Positions 53,047 to 64,000 of a stretch of 64,000 bases of DNA are shown here, piece after piece. The notes beneath the pieces are model-generated. The model worked only from the letters and a program-made list of their open reading frames with translations. It searched no databases and was not told the DNA's origin. The DNA comes from Varroa destructor. Its lineage: Eukaryota; Arthropoda; Arachnida; Mesostigmata; Varroidae. The first letter of the stretch is position 1. Every line of letters begins with the position of its first letter. The stretch covers positions 25,340,882 through 25,404,881 of the forward strand of contig NW_019211460.1 in the NCBI RefSeq assembly GCF_002443255.2, read 5' to 3'. Both the position numbers and the translations under genes were made by a program.

Positions 53047-54778
53047 GTATCCAGTAATGATATTCTAGAATGACGTACACATTCGGGATTAGCATGTAAT
53101 ATCGTCAAAGCTATGGTTCAGGCGACTGTCAGGGATACGACATAGCAGTAACACGACCCGGAGCACCCTCTTGCGATAATATCGAGGCATCATTGTGTTC
53201 AATAAGAACACTGAACAGCATTAGAAGCATTGCTGCGTTGTTTTTGTTGTTGTCGTTATCAGCGAGAATAAGCGAATAGGGCCAAATAGGTTTGCAGACG
53301 GCCACTTTACAATGTGCACTAACGCAGAAGAGGCTTGAGGAGTCAACGAAGCTACCATTAGTCTTGTTCACATAAGGACGATGAAGGACTTACTTGTCCC
53401 CTCATTTCTTCATGTAGTGTGTCTCAGCTTTTCTCGCATCTTGCTCGGCACTGCGCACTTATGGCCTTCTTTCTGCGCCGGAAGGCCCTTTACGTACAAG
53501 GGGATACGCGTGAAGGGACATAAGGGGACGCTCATCGTTGTTTGAGTCCCTGTTGCTACTTAAGACTCAGCAGTTGTTGAGCAAGCAGGTGATACCTGAG
53601 CTAGGATGGTTAAAGTGCCACAACCTTACCTAGCCTAATCTTAACTTGCTTCGCCTAGGAGGAGAAGCCTGCTTGTACGTATTATCACAGTAAGCAGCGT
53701 CGAAGCAAAAACATTGCAGTTAACGTACCTTCGCCTCGTACATGCTCGCTTGCATGAGCAGGCACGCGCCTGTAGCCTCTAGAAGGAGTAAGCAATTCGT
53801 CCCGTGCCAAACTCATGTTATATTATGGCATAAGCGTTCTTTCGGGGTAGCGCGATTAGGCGGGCCACTGTCGTTGATCCAGAATTCCTGAGAGCCAGCT
53901 GAAGCCAACCAAGGCTTCGAAGAGGGCAGAGGTGAAGGTACGGGGTAAGAGGACAACTAGCTAGCAGTGTCTGCTTGATAGAGCTGGTGTAATATATTAT
54001 CTATTCAGAGGTCAGCTCTGCAAGGCTGCTTGGTTAGCTCTCGATTGTCGGTGCCAATCTGTAGTCGACCGGAGCCCCATCGATCCAAACCATCGAAACA
54101 GTGATGACTATGCCAAGTAAGCAAGCCAAAAAGCCAACGACTTACCGGAGGTTGACTAGCGAGGCTCTAGTGGTTGATTTAAGGCCTGTCTATCTATCTG
54201 TCCTACCCGATGGGTTTTCATCGGAGGGAGGGCGGGAGTTATCGTTGGTAAGGGTCTCATTTGTTCGTGGCCGAAGCCGGGGAAGGGTAGTCGTAGTCGC
54301 ATTGGAGAATTGCCGAGGGACGGGGAAGATAGCATTCGAGGCAGTAGCAGCACGCTTGTACCACCATTAGTTCGTAGTGGCAGCGTTGGCGTGGTACCAA
54401 TGCGGCAGCATACTCATGAGAGCCAAAGTAGGCCGAGCAGTTAGTCCTCGTGCTCAGACCGATCCAACCAGTTAGGTAGGAACTGGGCAAGCGGCAAGCA
54501 GGACCACCTTGTGGCTTTGTTCTTCGTATTACCACGCCCTGTTGAAGACTCCTCCGCCTTCAAAACCCTCCAAACAGCCCAGTCTTTGCTTACGTCTCGA
54601 ACAGCGCCGCTGAAAGATTTTGTGACTTAGACCACTAACTCACTATGCAGCTCTCCGGTCCTCGGTTATAGTTGGTCGGCCTCAGAACTTATATTGGCTG
54701 AGCACAGTCGAGGAGACCAGTCAACTCTACCAGTTGTGCCAGCGGCCACGGATGGTGGCGTTTTGGTCGTATCGCCAC

Positions 54779-54793
54779 CAGCAGCAGCAGCAG
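54779..54793. repeat. (CAG)5 run
   Basis: Five CAG units followed by CATCATGATGG. In one frame they would read as glutamines, but the surrounding 75-codon frame has no other support. Confidence 0.9.
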
Positions 54794-55989
54794 CATCATG
54801 ATGGCTGGTACTCCGCGAACGCGAGATTCTCAAGGGGAAAGGAGCCGGATGACGAGGGGAATGGGGAGGTTTATGGGGTAGATGAAGGAGACGGGCAGAG
54901 CGAACCAGTTCTCGGCCAGCCTGTTCTAACAGTATATCGGTTGGCCCCGTTAACTATGTAGGTCCACTTCTTGCACGCTAGAACAGGGTGGAGATCGCGT
55001 TGCCCGCTTTTGACAAGACGTCATTCGCTGCTTCCCGATCCCCATTGGCTCGCCCAAGACGGCCCACTGCCGTTACTTTACATAGATCCGTCTCCAAGAA
55101 TGTATAGAGACAAGCTCAAATCCAACGGATCCACAGCGACCTGGACCGGCGAATACACAATGTGTTACTGGCTCACTGGCTTCAGGTTGACTAGCGAATC
55201 CTTCCAACTGAGTCCGTACAATGAGATAGTTCGGCCGTGTCCTATTTGCCAAGATGTCATCACTCCTTTTACCTCCATCTTCTCGCAAGAACGAAACCAA
55301 CAGTGAAATTGGTTCGAGCTCACGATACTTCGCTCACGGCTTTGAGTACGAAACTGTAGGTGGTAGGTACAACACGTTGCTCTGTCCTTGTAGGCGTCCT
55401 GTCCGTCCTGGCTTGCCTTATCCATGGTCCTACTAGCTAGGCCTGCAAGCAAACGCTTAGTTAGAGAAGTAGGGCTCTGAGAGAGAAAAGTAAGGTGGCT
55501 GTGTTAGGGCGTGGCGGGGTAGTAATTCATGTAATCAGCCAATCGGCAAAGGCAGCGCCAAGAGCAGATCACCAATCGGACACAATGTCACCGCCAGACA
55601 CAATGCCGATAATCCACAGATTTGGTGTTCTGTGTTATACCTGCTTTTTTGGTGATATTGTTACCTTGGAGGGATGCCGAGAAGGCCGACTGCTGCCATG
55701 TGACTTCATGCGATGTCAGCAACGGTTTTCTTATCTTATTGAGGCTTGCTCTGTTAGCTAGTTAACTCGGTAAAAATCAGTGCAGCATCAAATGTGAAAT
55801 CTTGTTAAAACACCGACGCAAAGACAACACGGTAAAGGCATGCTCCATGGATACGATGGGATTCACTTTGTCAATATAATTGTACGTACAGCATGTGAAG
55901 AAGGTTGCATTCAACTAAAGGGCTTTAAACGTTTCGTGAGTCGCCAACACTGACATGAACAGCTATGTATATATGTATATAGCTTGCGC

Positions 55990-56023
55990 TGTAACCCATA
56001 ATTATGTAATTGTAACCCATAAT
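55990..56023. repeat. 13-base direct repeat
   Basis: TGTAACCCATAAT is repeated exactly at 55990-56002 and 56011-56023 with 8 bases between, in a very AT-rich patch. It is most simply a small local duplication. Confidence 0.8.
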
Positions 56024-57459
56024 ATATTGATTAAATATTATTTATTGAAATACAATATAGCGTAATAAGGTGGGCTATGTACATGTTTGTGTTTTAGGGG
56101 GTGCCAAACTGTTGAAAGTCTACTCTCCAACTGCGTTTGGCAACGTCTCGATCAATCTGATGGGTATTACTCATTTGGAATATTGACTAGGCCTTTGACA
56201 CCAACCCTGAATTAGAATGAGTAGATCAAGGGAAATCTCTGGAGAATACGCCCACACAACACCATCGGTCCATATGATCTCGAAGGAAAAACACACGTGT
56301 AGTGGACATCGGACACCTAAGACCTCGTGATGGCCTAAATATGACATCGCTAGGGAATACACTAAGAGTTGTACTGACCATTTTCAAGTTGATAAGTGTC
56401 CTCAAATTAACCCGGTATAGAGTCTCCGTTGCGCTTAAAGCAATAAAATAATCGAGAAACTTCGATTCAGAATACAGGAGTTCGAGCATTAACCGTTTAT
56501 TTAGCTGTGATACTTAACGGTAATTTTTTTGTGCAGTCATATGTTATTTACACATATATTATGACAATGTTTCTCACTATTTGACTCAGATTAATATGCG
56601 TATTAAAATATTTTTACGTAAGAGCAAAAAAAAGGGTTGGAACGCGCTTTGAATGTTGTCGGATGTACAAAAAATAGCGTTATTGGTAGACATTTATTAC
56701 TGAGAACGGATCAACAGCTGTGAAGTTCACGAATATCTCCGCATTCCTTGCCCCTTGTTTAACTCTAACATCACTGATATATGTTATTAAACGGGACCGA
56801 GACAGTAAGTAGTGACAAGACATCTACTTTAGGAGCATAATCGTTCCTTGAACTATCCAGCCGGCCAACTGCTATCTCCTGATCTTGAACAAAATATCGT
56901 GAAGCAACGTAACTTATTAACGACCTTCAAGTGGGCAATAATCTATTCGTTCGTCGGAGCAATATCCAGGAAGCTTCTACCGAGACAACGTTGCTCAACA
57001 AGCAGTAGCTTTTCGGCTTGCCTACCAGAAAAGCGGCCAACAGCGGCCTGCTCCGAATCACACGCCGTAGTGGAAGTTTGAGTGCCCTCAAACGAACTTG
57101 ATGGCGGCGGGGGTTGATATTGTTGCTACGATGACAACCTGGCTGAGATAGTAGATATTAAATAAATTCCATCGTAGATAGTGAGTAAACGACGGCCGGT
57201 AACCGATTTCCCTAGCTTCGTAATCCTTACTCTGATGTCGTTCGCTTCGCATGCTAAAAATAAATAAATACTCCGTTCTTCTTAACGTTCGAAAGTTCCA
57301 TACTTTAGACGGCTGATTACCCCAGTACGGGTATTATATTTACGACCAGTATCTAACATAGAGTTTCCATACGTTCCTAACGTTCGTGAACAGTTACCAT
57401 GCAGGTTTTCCTTTCTCGTGATAACATCAATGTAAAGTATTCTTCACACACGATTCATA

Positions 57460-58092
57460 ATGCAACGCAGCTCAGGCAGCGTCAGATGCTTGAAATTCAT
57501 GTATTGCCGCCACTCCGTCAGGCCGATCTGTAAGTGTATGTACATACGGTTTGTAGGTAAATCACTGCACGCGGTTAGGATTATCAGAATGGGTGACAGT
57601 TTATGTCAGCTCATTTCGGTGGTTCTAGGACGGGCCAAATGTGAAATTGCACCTATCAACCTCAAACAAAAAGCGACATATCGCACTGATCTCACGTACA
57701 AGCTCACCTGCGGGAAAAGATTGTATTGGACTCGAGAATCACGCAGTACAATGTTTGGAAGGAGCGCCAAAGATACAATAGGTAGACGGATCTCTATACA
57801 GATGACTAAATATACTGCTGTAGGAGAGAAACTAAATTGGTCGATAGTACAGTTGAGCGGTGATACCTCAGACACAACTATACGGTTACCTTTCTGTACA
57901 GGAGCTGCATTTCGTCCTGCGAGGTCTTCTATCGGTGCACTCCATAACCTCATCTTCCTATTACATCTGCCTTGGACTCGTGCGCGTATCCTTATTCCGA
58001 CTATTGGGCATGCGTGGATAAAGCTCGTAATGGCTACTACTCTAGCTCTTGTCCTCGGCAGCTCCGTAAAGCTAGCAGCGATGGGTTTATAG
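57460..58092 (+). other. Anonymous 210-codon open reading frame
   Basis: This is the longest open frame in the window, from an ATG (A at -3) to a TAG at 58090-58092. The predicted product is basic and rich in Arg, Ile and Thr. Its last 50 residues contain two hydrophobic stretches (HNLIFLLHLPW and IKLVMATTLALVLGSSV). No domain is recognised. A 115-codon frame is open on the opposite strand (57606-57953), a hint that the segment is simply poor in stops. With roughly 7,000 stop-bounded frames in 64 kb, a frame of this length is unusual but not impossible by chance. I treat it as unproven. Confidence 0.15.
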
Positions 58093-61000
58093 GAGGAGAC
58101 AACTCGTATTAGCAGGTAGAATTCAATTTGCTAGTGGAGGAGGTTGGTTGTCGGCGCTACGAACTGCCGCCAAGCCGAGAGTGAGGTAAAGACAAAGGTT
58201 CAAGACGACGACTGTTTTACCATAGACCAAAGAAAAAGAGTCCAAGGGCGAGTGCAGACAGAGAAGATGAGGGAGAGAAACAGAAGACGAAACGTCTTAT
58301 GCGGTTTAAGTATCGAGAAGCTGGGTAGAATAGGTGAACCCGTTACGCGTTCGTTAAAAAGAAGCGACAAGAAAAAAAGAAAGCCGCTGCTGTCGGTCTG
58401 GGGAATTTTTCATTCGGTTGCTGGAGCAGAAGAAAAGAGGAAAGGATAAACGACAAAAATCAGGGAAAGGAGGGCATTAGCTGGGTTCGTTTCGTCTATC
58501 TTCACGGTGGAAAGCGCTGTTGTGCTGGGGAGGGCTATCAGTTGGAACGAGAAGTGGGACTGCTATGGACGGCACATCGGTTAGAGAAGAGACAAAGAAA
58601 ATAAGAACGAAAGGCGCAACGCAGAGATGAGAGCAAAAAGGGGAAATATACGAGAAACAGGAACGTGCCCAGGAACTTTGCGGCCATCCGGGCCTCAGAA
58701 CTAGGTGCAGATAAAGGGGCGAATCGAAACATCACGCTATTGTATTTCACCTCAGCAGAGGTTAGGCTGGGAAAATAAGGTGGTATTAAGAAGAAGAACA
58801 TCGGGCGGAAAAGTGTCGAACTCATTGAAGCTGTGCTGGCCAGCAAGATTATTTCAATATCAAATGAGTCGAATCTAACGGCCGATGCCGTTATCGCCGT
58901 GACATTGGATTTAATCTGTCACGAAAGGACTACTAGGGAATAGCTTACAACTAAATTTAAAGATAATGTATACGGTCTAGCCACGAAAATAGGAACAACT
59001 ACTTGGATTTACATTTTGCTAACGAAATCATTATTAGGCTTAGATCAGTCATCAACACACGCGAGCGTCTATACAACATCGGTAGATGCTATTGGATGAT
59101 AAAATTAATTTTAGTAAAATCCCTAATTACCAAAAACAAAGTAGTCGATACGCTAAGTAAGCTACGTGTATGCCGATGTGTGTAGGGGTCTCGTACGAGC
59201 AGTACGTAGTACATTGGTAGCATCAGAGAAACGAAGCGTGGTTGAAAAGTCAAATAGAGCGGGGTACCACTAGGCCTCGTCCGAGTGAACAGAATGCTAC
59301 AGCGTTCCTGTACAATTACGAGCTTTGCACATACACGGAACGAATTCATCTAGAGTAGTCAAACAGTATGCTCTGAAGTCATCGATCGGCAGTGGAATAA
59401 GTAAGCGATTGATCCCTGTTGCGGATGCTTGTGTCCGTGTCGCTTAATGTATAGGGCATTTGGAAGCACGTTTAAAAGCAATAAGCACCCACTTAATTGA
59501 TTTGATAAGAGAGCTTTGCTGCCACGTCACAGTTAGCTGGAGTGTTTGTATCAGTGATATAATGATGACAATTGACCACCTAATGAGAGTTAGCCAAAAT
59601 GATATGACGAGACGTAGAACCTATTCGGAGGCGTGCAGTTATTGTAAAACCTTACTGTAGAGACCACTTGTTACGCTGTCACTCTTAAGGAAAAACTGTT
59701 TATTGATATCTTCTGTTTGCTGAAGCTCATCATTTAAATCACTGTGATTTTACGAGAATTTCAAACCCCCAGCGACATCTGTGAATGATCGCATTTCGTA
59801 ACTAATGCTCAAAGCTCGTAGTAATTCAGTGTTAAAGTTATTCTAAAATGTTAGATTTCATTATTTCTTTCAGTCATTAATGTTTATTTACATGTATATA
59901 GATGTGTGCAGCGACAGTTAACTTTTCGAAATTATGTAGCAGTAGCCATTTGCTGCTAAGGTGGCATGACTTGACAACTCCGAAGCAAAAACCTGCCGAG
60001 CCCAAAAGATTTTGCTTGTGTCAGCTCTACGTGCTATTATCTTCTTATGAGTTAAAAGTCATTTCCCTATGTTAACTAAGCCAAAAATCCTCTTTGCCTT
60101 CCAACGAAACCTCCTTTTTCTAGCCTTTCTCTTTTTGCGTTATAGGGAGGCATCCTAAGAAACGACTACATATTTACTTCGACTCATTCACCGTTCGGCC
60201 CGTTCTATTATTTGCTATAATAGAATCAGCAAAGGGTGGCAACAGGTCAATACGTGACAAATCCGTTGGTCAAAAACAAGTAAATAAGGGCTCCAACAGA
60301 GGAAAGGTTTCTTTCGCTTCTGTTGGGCTCGAATAAAATATAGAGAATTGTCGACAAGCCACAGCCAAACCGAAAAGACTAACGTTGGCGCTCATAGCAG
60401 CAGCCTCGTAACAGTGGGTCCTTCCGTGGCTGGTCCTACCTGTGTGCTAGCACTGCGAACGCTATGTAGAGGTGGCTGTTGCGATGGCCGAGGGAACGAC
60501 TGCAGGCGTGGCACGCAAATTGAAACCTCGTTCTGAGCGACAAGCCCTTCTAGCCAGACGTGACACCCAGACATCCCTACGGTACCTTCCATTTCGTAGC
60601 CCCTCGTCCAAACTAAATGTCTGCCAATCTCCTTCGCGACTCTTTCCTACAATCCTATTGCCGCAGCGGCCTGCTAATCAGCTCGATCGGTTGGCCGACT
60701 GGCGGGCCGGTCACACTCCACGCAGCAGGTTTCATTTCATTCTGGATCTTTGGACACCTCGACCTTTTCGACCGGCAGCAGTAGCAGCAGGTGGGACAGC
60801 AGTATGATCACACTTTGGTTCTTCTATCACCACTTCGGTTTGGAGAGGATCAGATATCCTCTTTTAATTCGAATATAAAATACAGGGGCTTCTCGAGAAA
60901 GACAGGAGAACGTAGGCGCTGGAGGAGATACAGAGCCTTTTCCTACAATAGAGCGCGCGATAGAATAAGGGAGAAAGAACACAGCACATCAACAACGAAC

Positions 61001-61799
61001 GGTGTAGTACAGGACACGCAAATGGAAACGCGCAACACCAGTACCTTCTTTGCCACCATTATAATGATGATCATTATCATGGCTGACAGCTGTTTTTGCT
61101 ATTGCCGTGTCTGATCCTGGCCTTACTGATGATAATGACTACCTAAGTGTATGTACGCCTTTATGTATATATGTGTGTCTCTGTACTTGGTCTATCTAAG
61201 TAGGTATTGTTGATGATGGTTGGCCTCTGTACAGCGAGCTAGCTATGTGGCTGGGGCATAAAAGGGGGCAGGAAGCCTCGTCCCGTGTCGTTGCTGTAGG
61301 TGATAGTGGTTGTGAATGGGAAAAAAGACAAATAGAGAAAAGGAGAAAGTGACGTACGTGCCACCAGCTGGACAAACATCGCCCCACGTTTCCCCATAGC
61401 CTTCCTGAATAGGGCTAAATCTAGTCAGGTCCTGGGCTAGAGTCACTATTGATGGTTCTATATTGGCTATAGAAGCAGTCGTGGTGATTGGTGACACTTG
61501 ATGTAACAGAAGAGAGGAAGAAAGAAACGCGGACTTGTATACTGTCTTTGCACCACAAAGTGCCTCGGGCTATTTTGTTAGTTTCGTTTGTTAACCCTAA
61601 CGAGAATGTCAGTGACGACTTTTTAGCATACTTGGCGGATGCTTTTAGGCGCTCTTGATTTTCGTACGGGTGTTTTTTGCGTTGACGTTTGTCTATCTTT
61701 AATATGGCTTTATTTTATGAATATGAGGAAAACGATTTTTTTTAGAAATACAATTACATAGTCAACTATATTGAAACCGGTGTTCACTTTTGTTTTCAG
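58093..61799. other. Non-coding stretch before the first Ig exon; its right end is intron of the DIP-like gene
   Basis: No gene is recognised. The last part must be intron of the DIP-like gene because the acceptor at 61799 ends it. I looked for a signal-peptide exon ending in phase 1 and found none that is convincing. The missing first exon may lie further left in the window or outside it. Confidence 0.55.
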
Positions 61800-61981
61800 G
61801 CGGTGGTTATAATCAGGGTTTATCCGGTCATGGCCACCAATCGGTGGGTAACGACGCAGGGGACTATACAGAGGATGGAGAAGTAATCCCACAGTTTGCA
61901 GAGCCTGTGCAGAATATTACTGTGCCAAGAGGCCGCGACGCAAAAATAGCCTGCATTATTGACAACCTTGGTGACTTTCGG
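61800..61981 (+). CDS. Exon of DIP/lachesin-like Ig-domain protein (first half of Ig domain 1)
   Basis: This internal exon encodes the N-terminal half of the first immunoglobulin V-like domain of a cell-surface recognition protein of the DIP (Dpr-interacting protein) / lachesin / neurotrimin-like group. In insects these are secreted or membrane-anchored neuronal adhesion proteins that pair with Dpr proteins during synaptic matching. A pyrimidine-rich acceptor (TTTTGTTTTCAG) ends at 61799 and a strong donor (CGG|GTAAGT) begins at 61982, leaving 182 coding bases that enter in phase 1 and exit in phase 0. The peptide starts with a Gly/His-rich, acidic linker, then reads IPQFAEPVQNITVPRGRDA and KIACIIDNLGDFR. 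It contains the B-strand cysteine (61952-61954) and an N-glycosylation sequon NIT (61913-61921). There is no signal peptide, so at least one exon lies upstream. The family is known from its typical spelling; the exact member and its binding partner are not determinable here. The in-frame TTG upstream of the exon is intronic and not a start. Confidence 0.9.
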
Positions 61982-62821
61982 GTAAGTTAGTGGTTCACAA
62001 AATTTTGTAAACATCCAAGTTATCCCGTTCTCTGTAAGTTATTTACGGCCGGCCGCATTGCAAATTCTTATTCCGTGTTTAAATCATAGATATAATTTAT
62101 GATGGGTTTGATTCCATCGTAGAAAAGATACTGTTATTAGCATGAGCGGGTAATTCAACCCAATAGATATACATTAAACGAATCGGTATGAGGTCTCAAA
62201 GCGGGACCCTAACGCTTTTTCATCGAGATATTGACGAGTAAGCGTGTGCGTTCACATGATGAGTTAAGTGCGGATGGAGGTGCTCACGCAATTTAGTTAA
62301 TTAGTTTATTTTATTTATCTTTTAACTCGTTTGCTTCTACTGATTATAGACTTAGCAACTTTGTAAGGGACTGGCCTGGTCAGCGTTGAGCGTACGATCG
62401 AGAAGAGGTCTTTATGTATTTTTCGGACGTGTTCATTATTTTACTTAACGAGTCTGGCGCTTTCGGCTTCCTCGCTTTTCAATCGTGTTCTCGTCATCTA
62501 TATAATGTTGCCGCATTGCAATAAGAACAATGACGATAACCAATGATTTAAAACGATAACGCTCATACGGCACATGTGCAGCGACCGTCCATACTCCTAA
62601 TGGCAGATACACACAAAATCACATTTTTACATGCACAACATCCAAGCGGCCGTTTTCGTTGATCGATCATCACCCCCGACGTCGTGGGTAAGATTTGAAC
62701 GCTACTACTGCACAATTACACACCCAGTCTAACGAATTTTCTAAAATTGCTCCTTCGGTACCGCCTCTTCGATCGTCCGGATCGATCTCGGCTCGTCCGA
62801 CTGGCCGTCGACGTGTAACAG
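61982..62821 (+). other. Intron between the two Ig-domain exons (840 bases, phase 0)
   Basis: This is the interval between the two exons of the DIP-like gene, starting GTAAGT and ending ACAG. It splits the Ig domain between strands B and C, just before the Ala-Trp pair. I see no second gene, repeat or conserved element in it. The last 60 bases before the acceptor are GC-rich rather than pyrimidine-rich, unlike the upstream acceptor of the same gene. Confidence 0.85.
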
Positions 62822-63029
62822 CCCGCCTGGATTAAGGAAGAAGACAAAGCCATCCTTACTATGCACCAGCAGATTATCAGCCGCAACTATAGGATCAGCT
62901 TGTCGACGTCTGACAATCGAATATTTACCTTACACATCCGAAACGTTCAGGAGAGCGATCGGGGCGGTTATATGTGCCAGATTAATACCTCACCCGTCAA
63001 AAGCTCTACAGGATACCTGGACGTTTTGG
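62822..63029 (+). CDS. Exon of DIP/lachesin-like Ig-domain protein (second half of Ig domain 1)
   Basis: This exon continues the reading frame of the exon ending at 61981 and completes the first Ig domain. The peptide opens PAWIKEEDKAILTMHQQI, supplying the C-strand tryptophan (62828-62830) that follows the cysteine. It continues with NVQESDRGGYMCQINTSP, carrying the F-strand cysteine (62975-62977), and ends GYLDVL, the G strand. About 60 residues separate the two cysteines, normal for a V-like fold. The run DRGxYMCQINT is typical of the DIP/lachesin group. The donor TTGG|GTAAGT ends the exon at 63029 in phase 1, where the family continues toward its second Ig domain, here beyond the window. 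The acceptor (GTAACAG, ending 62821) has a poor pyrimidine tract, and the first residue is proline where the family normally has valine before Ala-Trp. Phase and homology still fix the junction well. Confidence 0.92.
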
Positions 63030-64000
63030 GTAAGTACCCTATCAAACGAAGTCTTTATCAACAGGGCAACAGAAGTGTTTTTGATTCAATGCAAACACAA
63101 TGAATGTCAACGATCTAACTAATGATGCGGCGTTGCACAAACTTACGATGATTAAACGTCAATCGATTTTGATTCTGTTATTACTGAAACTCGAATCGCG
63201 AGACAAAACACGTTGCAGAAAGGATGTCCCGTAATTTGTCGGTGCATCCTGACATACCTATCAGGCAAAACCGTGTTTTTTTTTTAACTCTAGTAATATG
63301 CCAACGTATATATGTACATGGTCACCCGGAGAAATCATTTTTTATTATCGATGACTGTAGTTTTTTTTACATTTGGACTGGTCGAGATTTTGTTGTCTAT
63401 GAATTGTGGAGCGGAAACCACCTACATCAAGCGCTCATATCGTAGTGTACATCTGCTCGGGACTCGCCATGGCAGCAAAGGTCGGTCAGGGCGCTTCCGT
63501 AAAAACGTCCTTTCAAAACCTAAGGGAACAGCAAGTCTAACCTAATCATTTGAACAATCAGAGCAAAGTACGGCGTAGATTCTGCATCGGATCATGTGCC
63601 AGTGTACATCTATTTTACTCTAACTAAGCATCGCAACCGGAACGCAGCATGGGGAAAAGCATCGTAGAAATGACAGCCGGTGTATGGATGACAGGTAATG
63701 CAATCAGAACACTGATGATAGATACGTAAAGAAACGTTTTATCGTCAAATAGTTAAATAGCGCCTAACATCTGATGAGATGGCGCCGATGTAACACGTAC
63801 TCATCTGTAACGAACGAATCTGTACCTGGATGGAGAATGTTCGAGTATGTACCAAGATTAATGCTCATAATTCGGTGCAGGGTCTTCCGAGCTGTCCAAG
63901 GTTGTTACGCGATTGCCAGCCTTACACAATGCTTCTTCCTAACTATGTAGCTTTATAGTTAGCCTGATAACCTTATATTGAGTTTTACTTATACAATTTT
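63030..64000 (+). other. Start of the next intron of the DIP-like gene, cut by the window edge
   Basis: The sequence begins GTAAGT directly after the Ig-domain exon. No further Ig exon is visible up to the end of the window: I looked for a second domain with its cysteine/tryptophan pattern and found none. Two overlapping open frames near 63224-63545 have no recognisable content. The rest of the gene (further Ig domains and a membrane anchor or GPI signal are usual in the family) must lie to the right. Confidence 0.75.

Larger units (their letters stand above)
52054..57459. other. Non-coding stretch right of the mariner fossil
   Basis: No gene is recognised. It contains a strong hairpin at 53001-53046, a (CAG)5 run at 54779-54793, both-strand-open sequence around 54-55.4 kb, and two copies of TGTAACCCATAAT (55990-56002 and 56011-56023). 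Confidence 0.55.

Noticed and set aside
1..64000. CRISPR arrays, operons, phage or viral insertions, rRNA genes
   Set aside because: No regularly spaced repeats, no co-directional gene packing, no viral or rRNA motifs were seen anywhere in the window.

Overview
This window looks like non-coding DNA from an animal nuclear genome, most likely an arthropod. The sequence has spliced exons with GT/AG borders, many dinucleotide and homopolymer tracts, no operon-like packing and no prokaryotic gene order. The arthropod call rests on one gene fragment, an immunoglobulin-domain cell-surface protein of the DIP / lachesin / neurotrimin-like group, and on a decayed mariner transposon of a kind common in arthropods. 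I cannot name the species.

Only two stretches are firm. (1) At the right end (61800-63029, + strand) two consecutive exons encode the first V-like Ig domain of a DIP-like neural recognition protein. They are joined across an 840-base phase-0 intron. The frame enters in phase 1 from an unseen upstream exon and leaves in phase 1 toward an exon past the window. (2) At 50937-52053 (+ strand) lies a dead mariner element. Its transposase is broken by many stops and frameshifts, so no open frame marks it, but motif blocks can be followed in order from the N-terminal helix-turn-helix region to the C-terminus, and traces of both terminal inverted repeats remain.

The rest (about 1-50.9 kb and 52.1-61.8 kb) holds no gene I recognise. 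It contains AT, TG and trinucleotide microsatellites, unusually long pure C and G runs (7366-7384, 29080-29097, 41360-41371), several well-paired short hairpins (2224-2259, 16434-16481, 53001-53046) and anonymous open frames. Some open frames in the more GC-rich segments (about 12.2-13.6, 36.5-37.3, 43-45.8, 47.3-49.9, 54-55.4 and 60.3-61.5 kb) are open on both strands at once, which suggests few stop codons by composition rather than coding. A few are listed at low confidence because they are long, lie next to good splice signals, or read like protein.

The likeliest reading is that much of the window is either the long first intron of the DIP-like gene (its signal-peptide exon lies upstream and was not found) or intergenic DNA ahead of it. 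I found no CRISPR array, tRNA, rRNA, viral insertion or convincing new multi-gene system.
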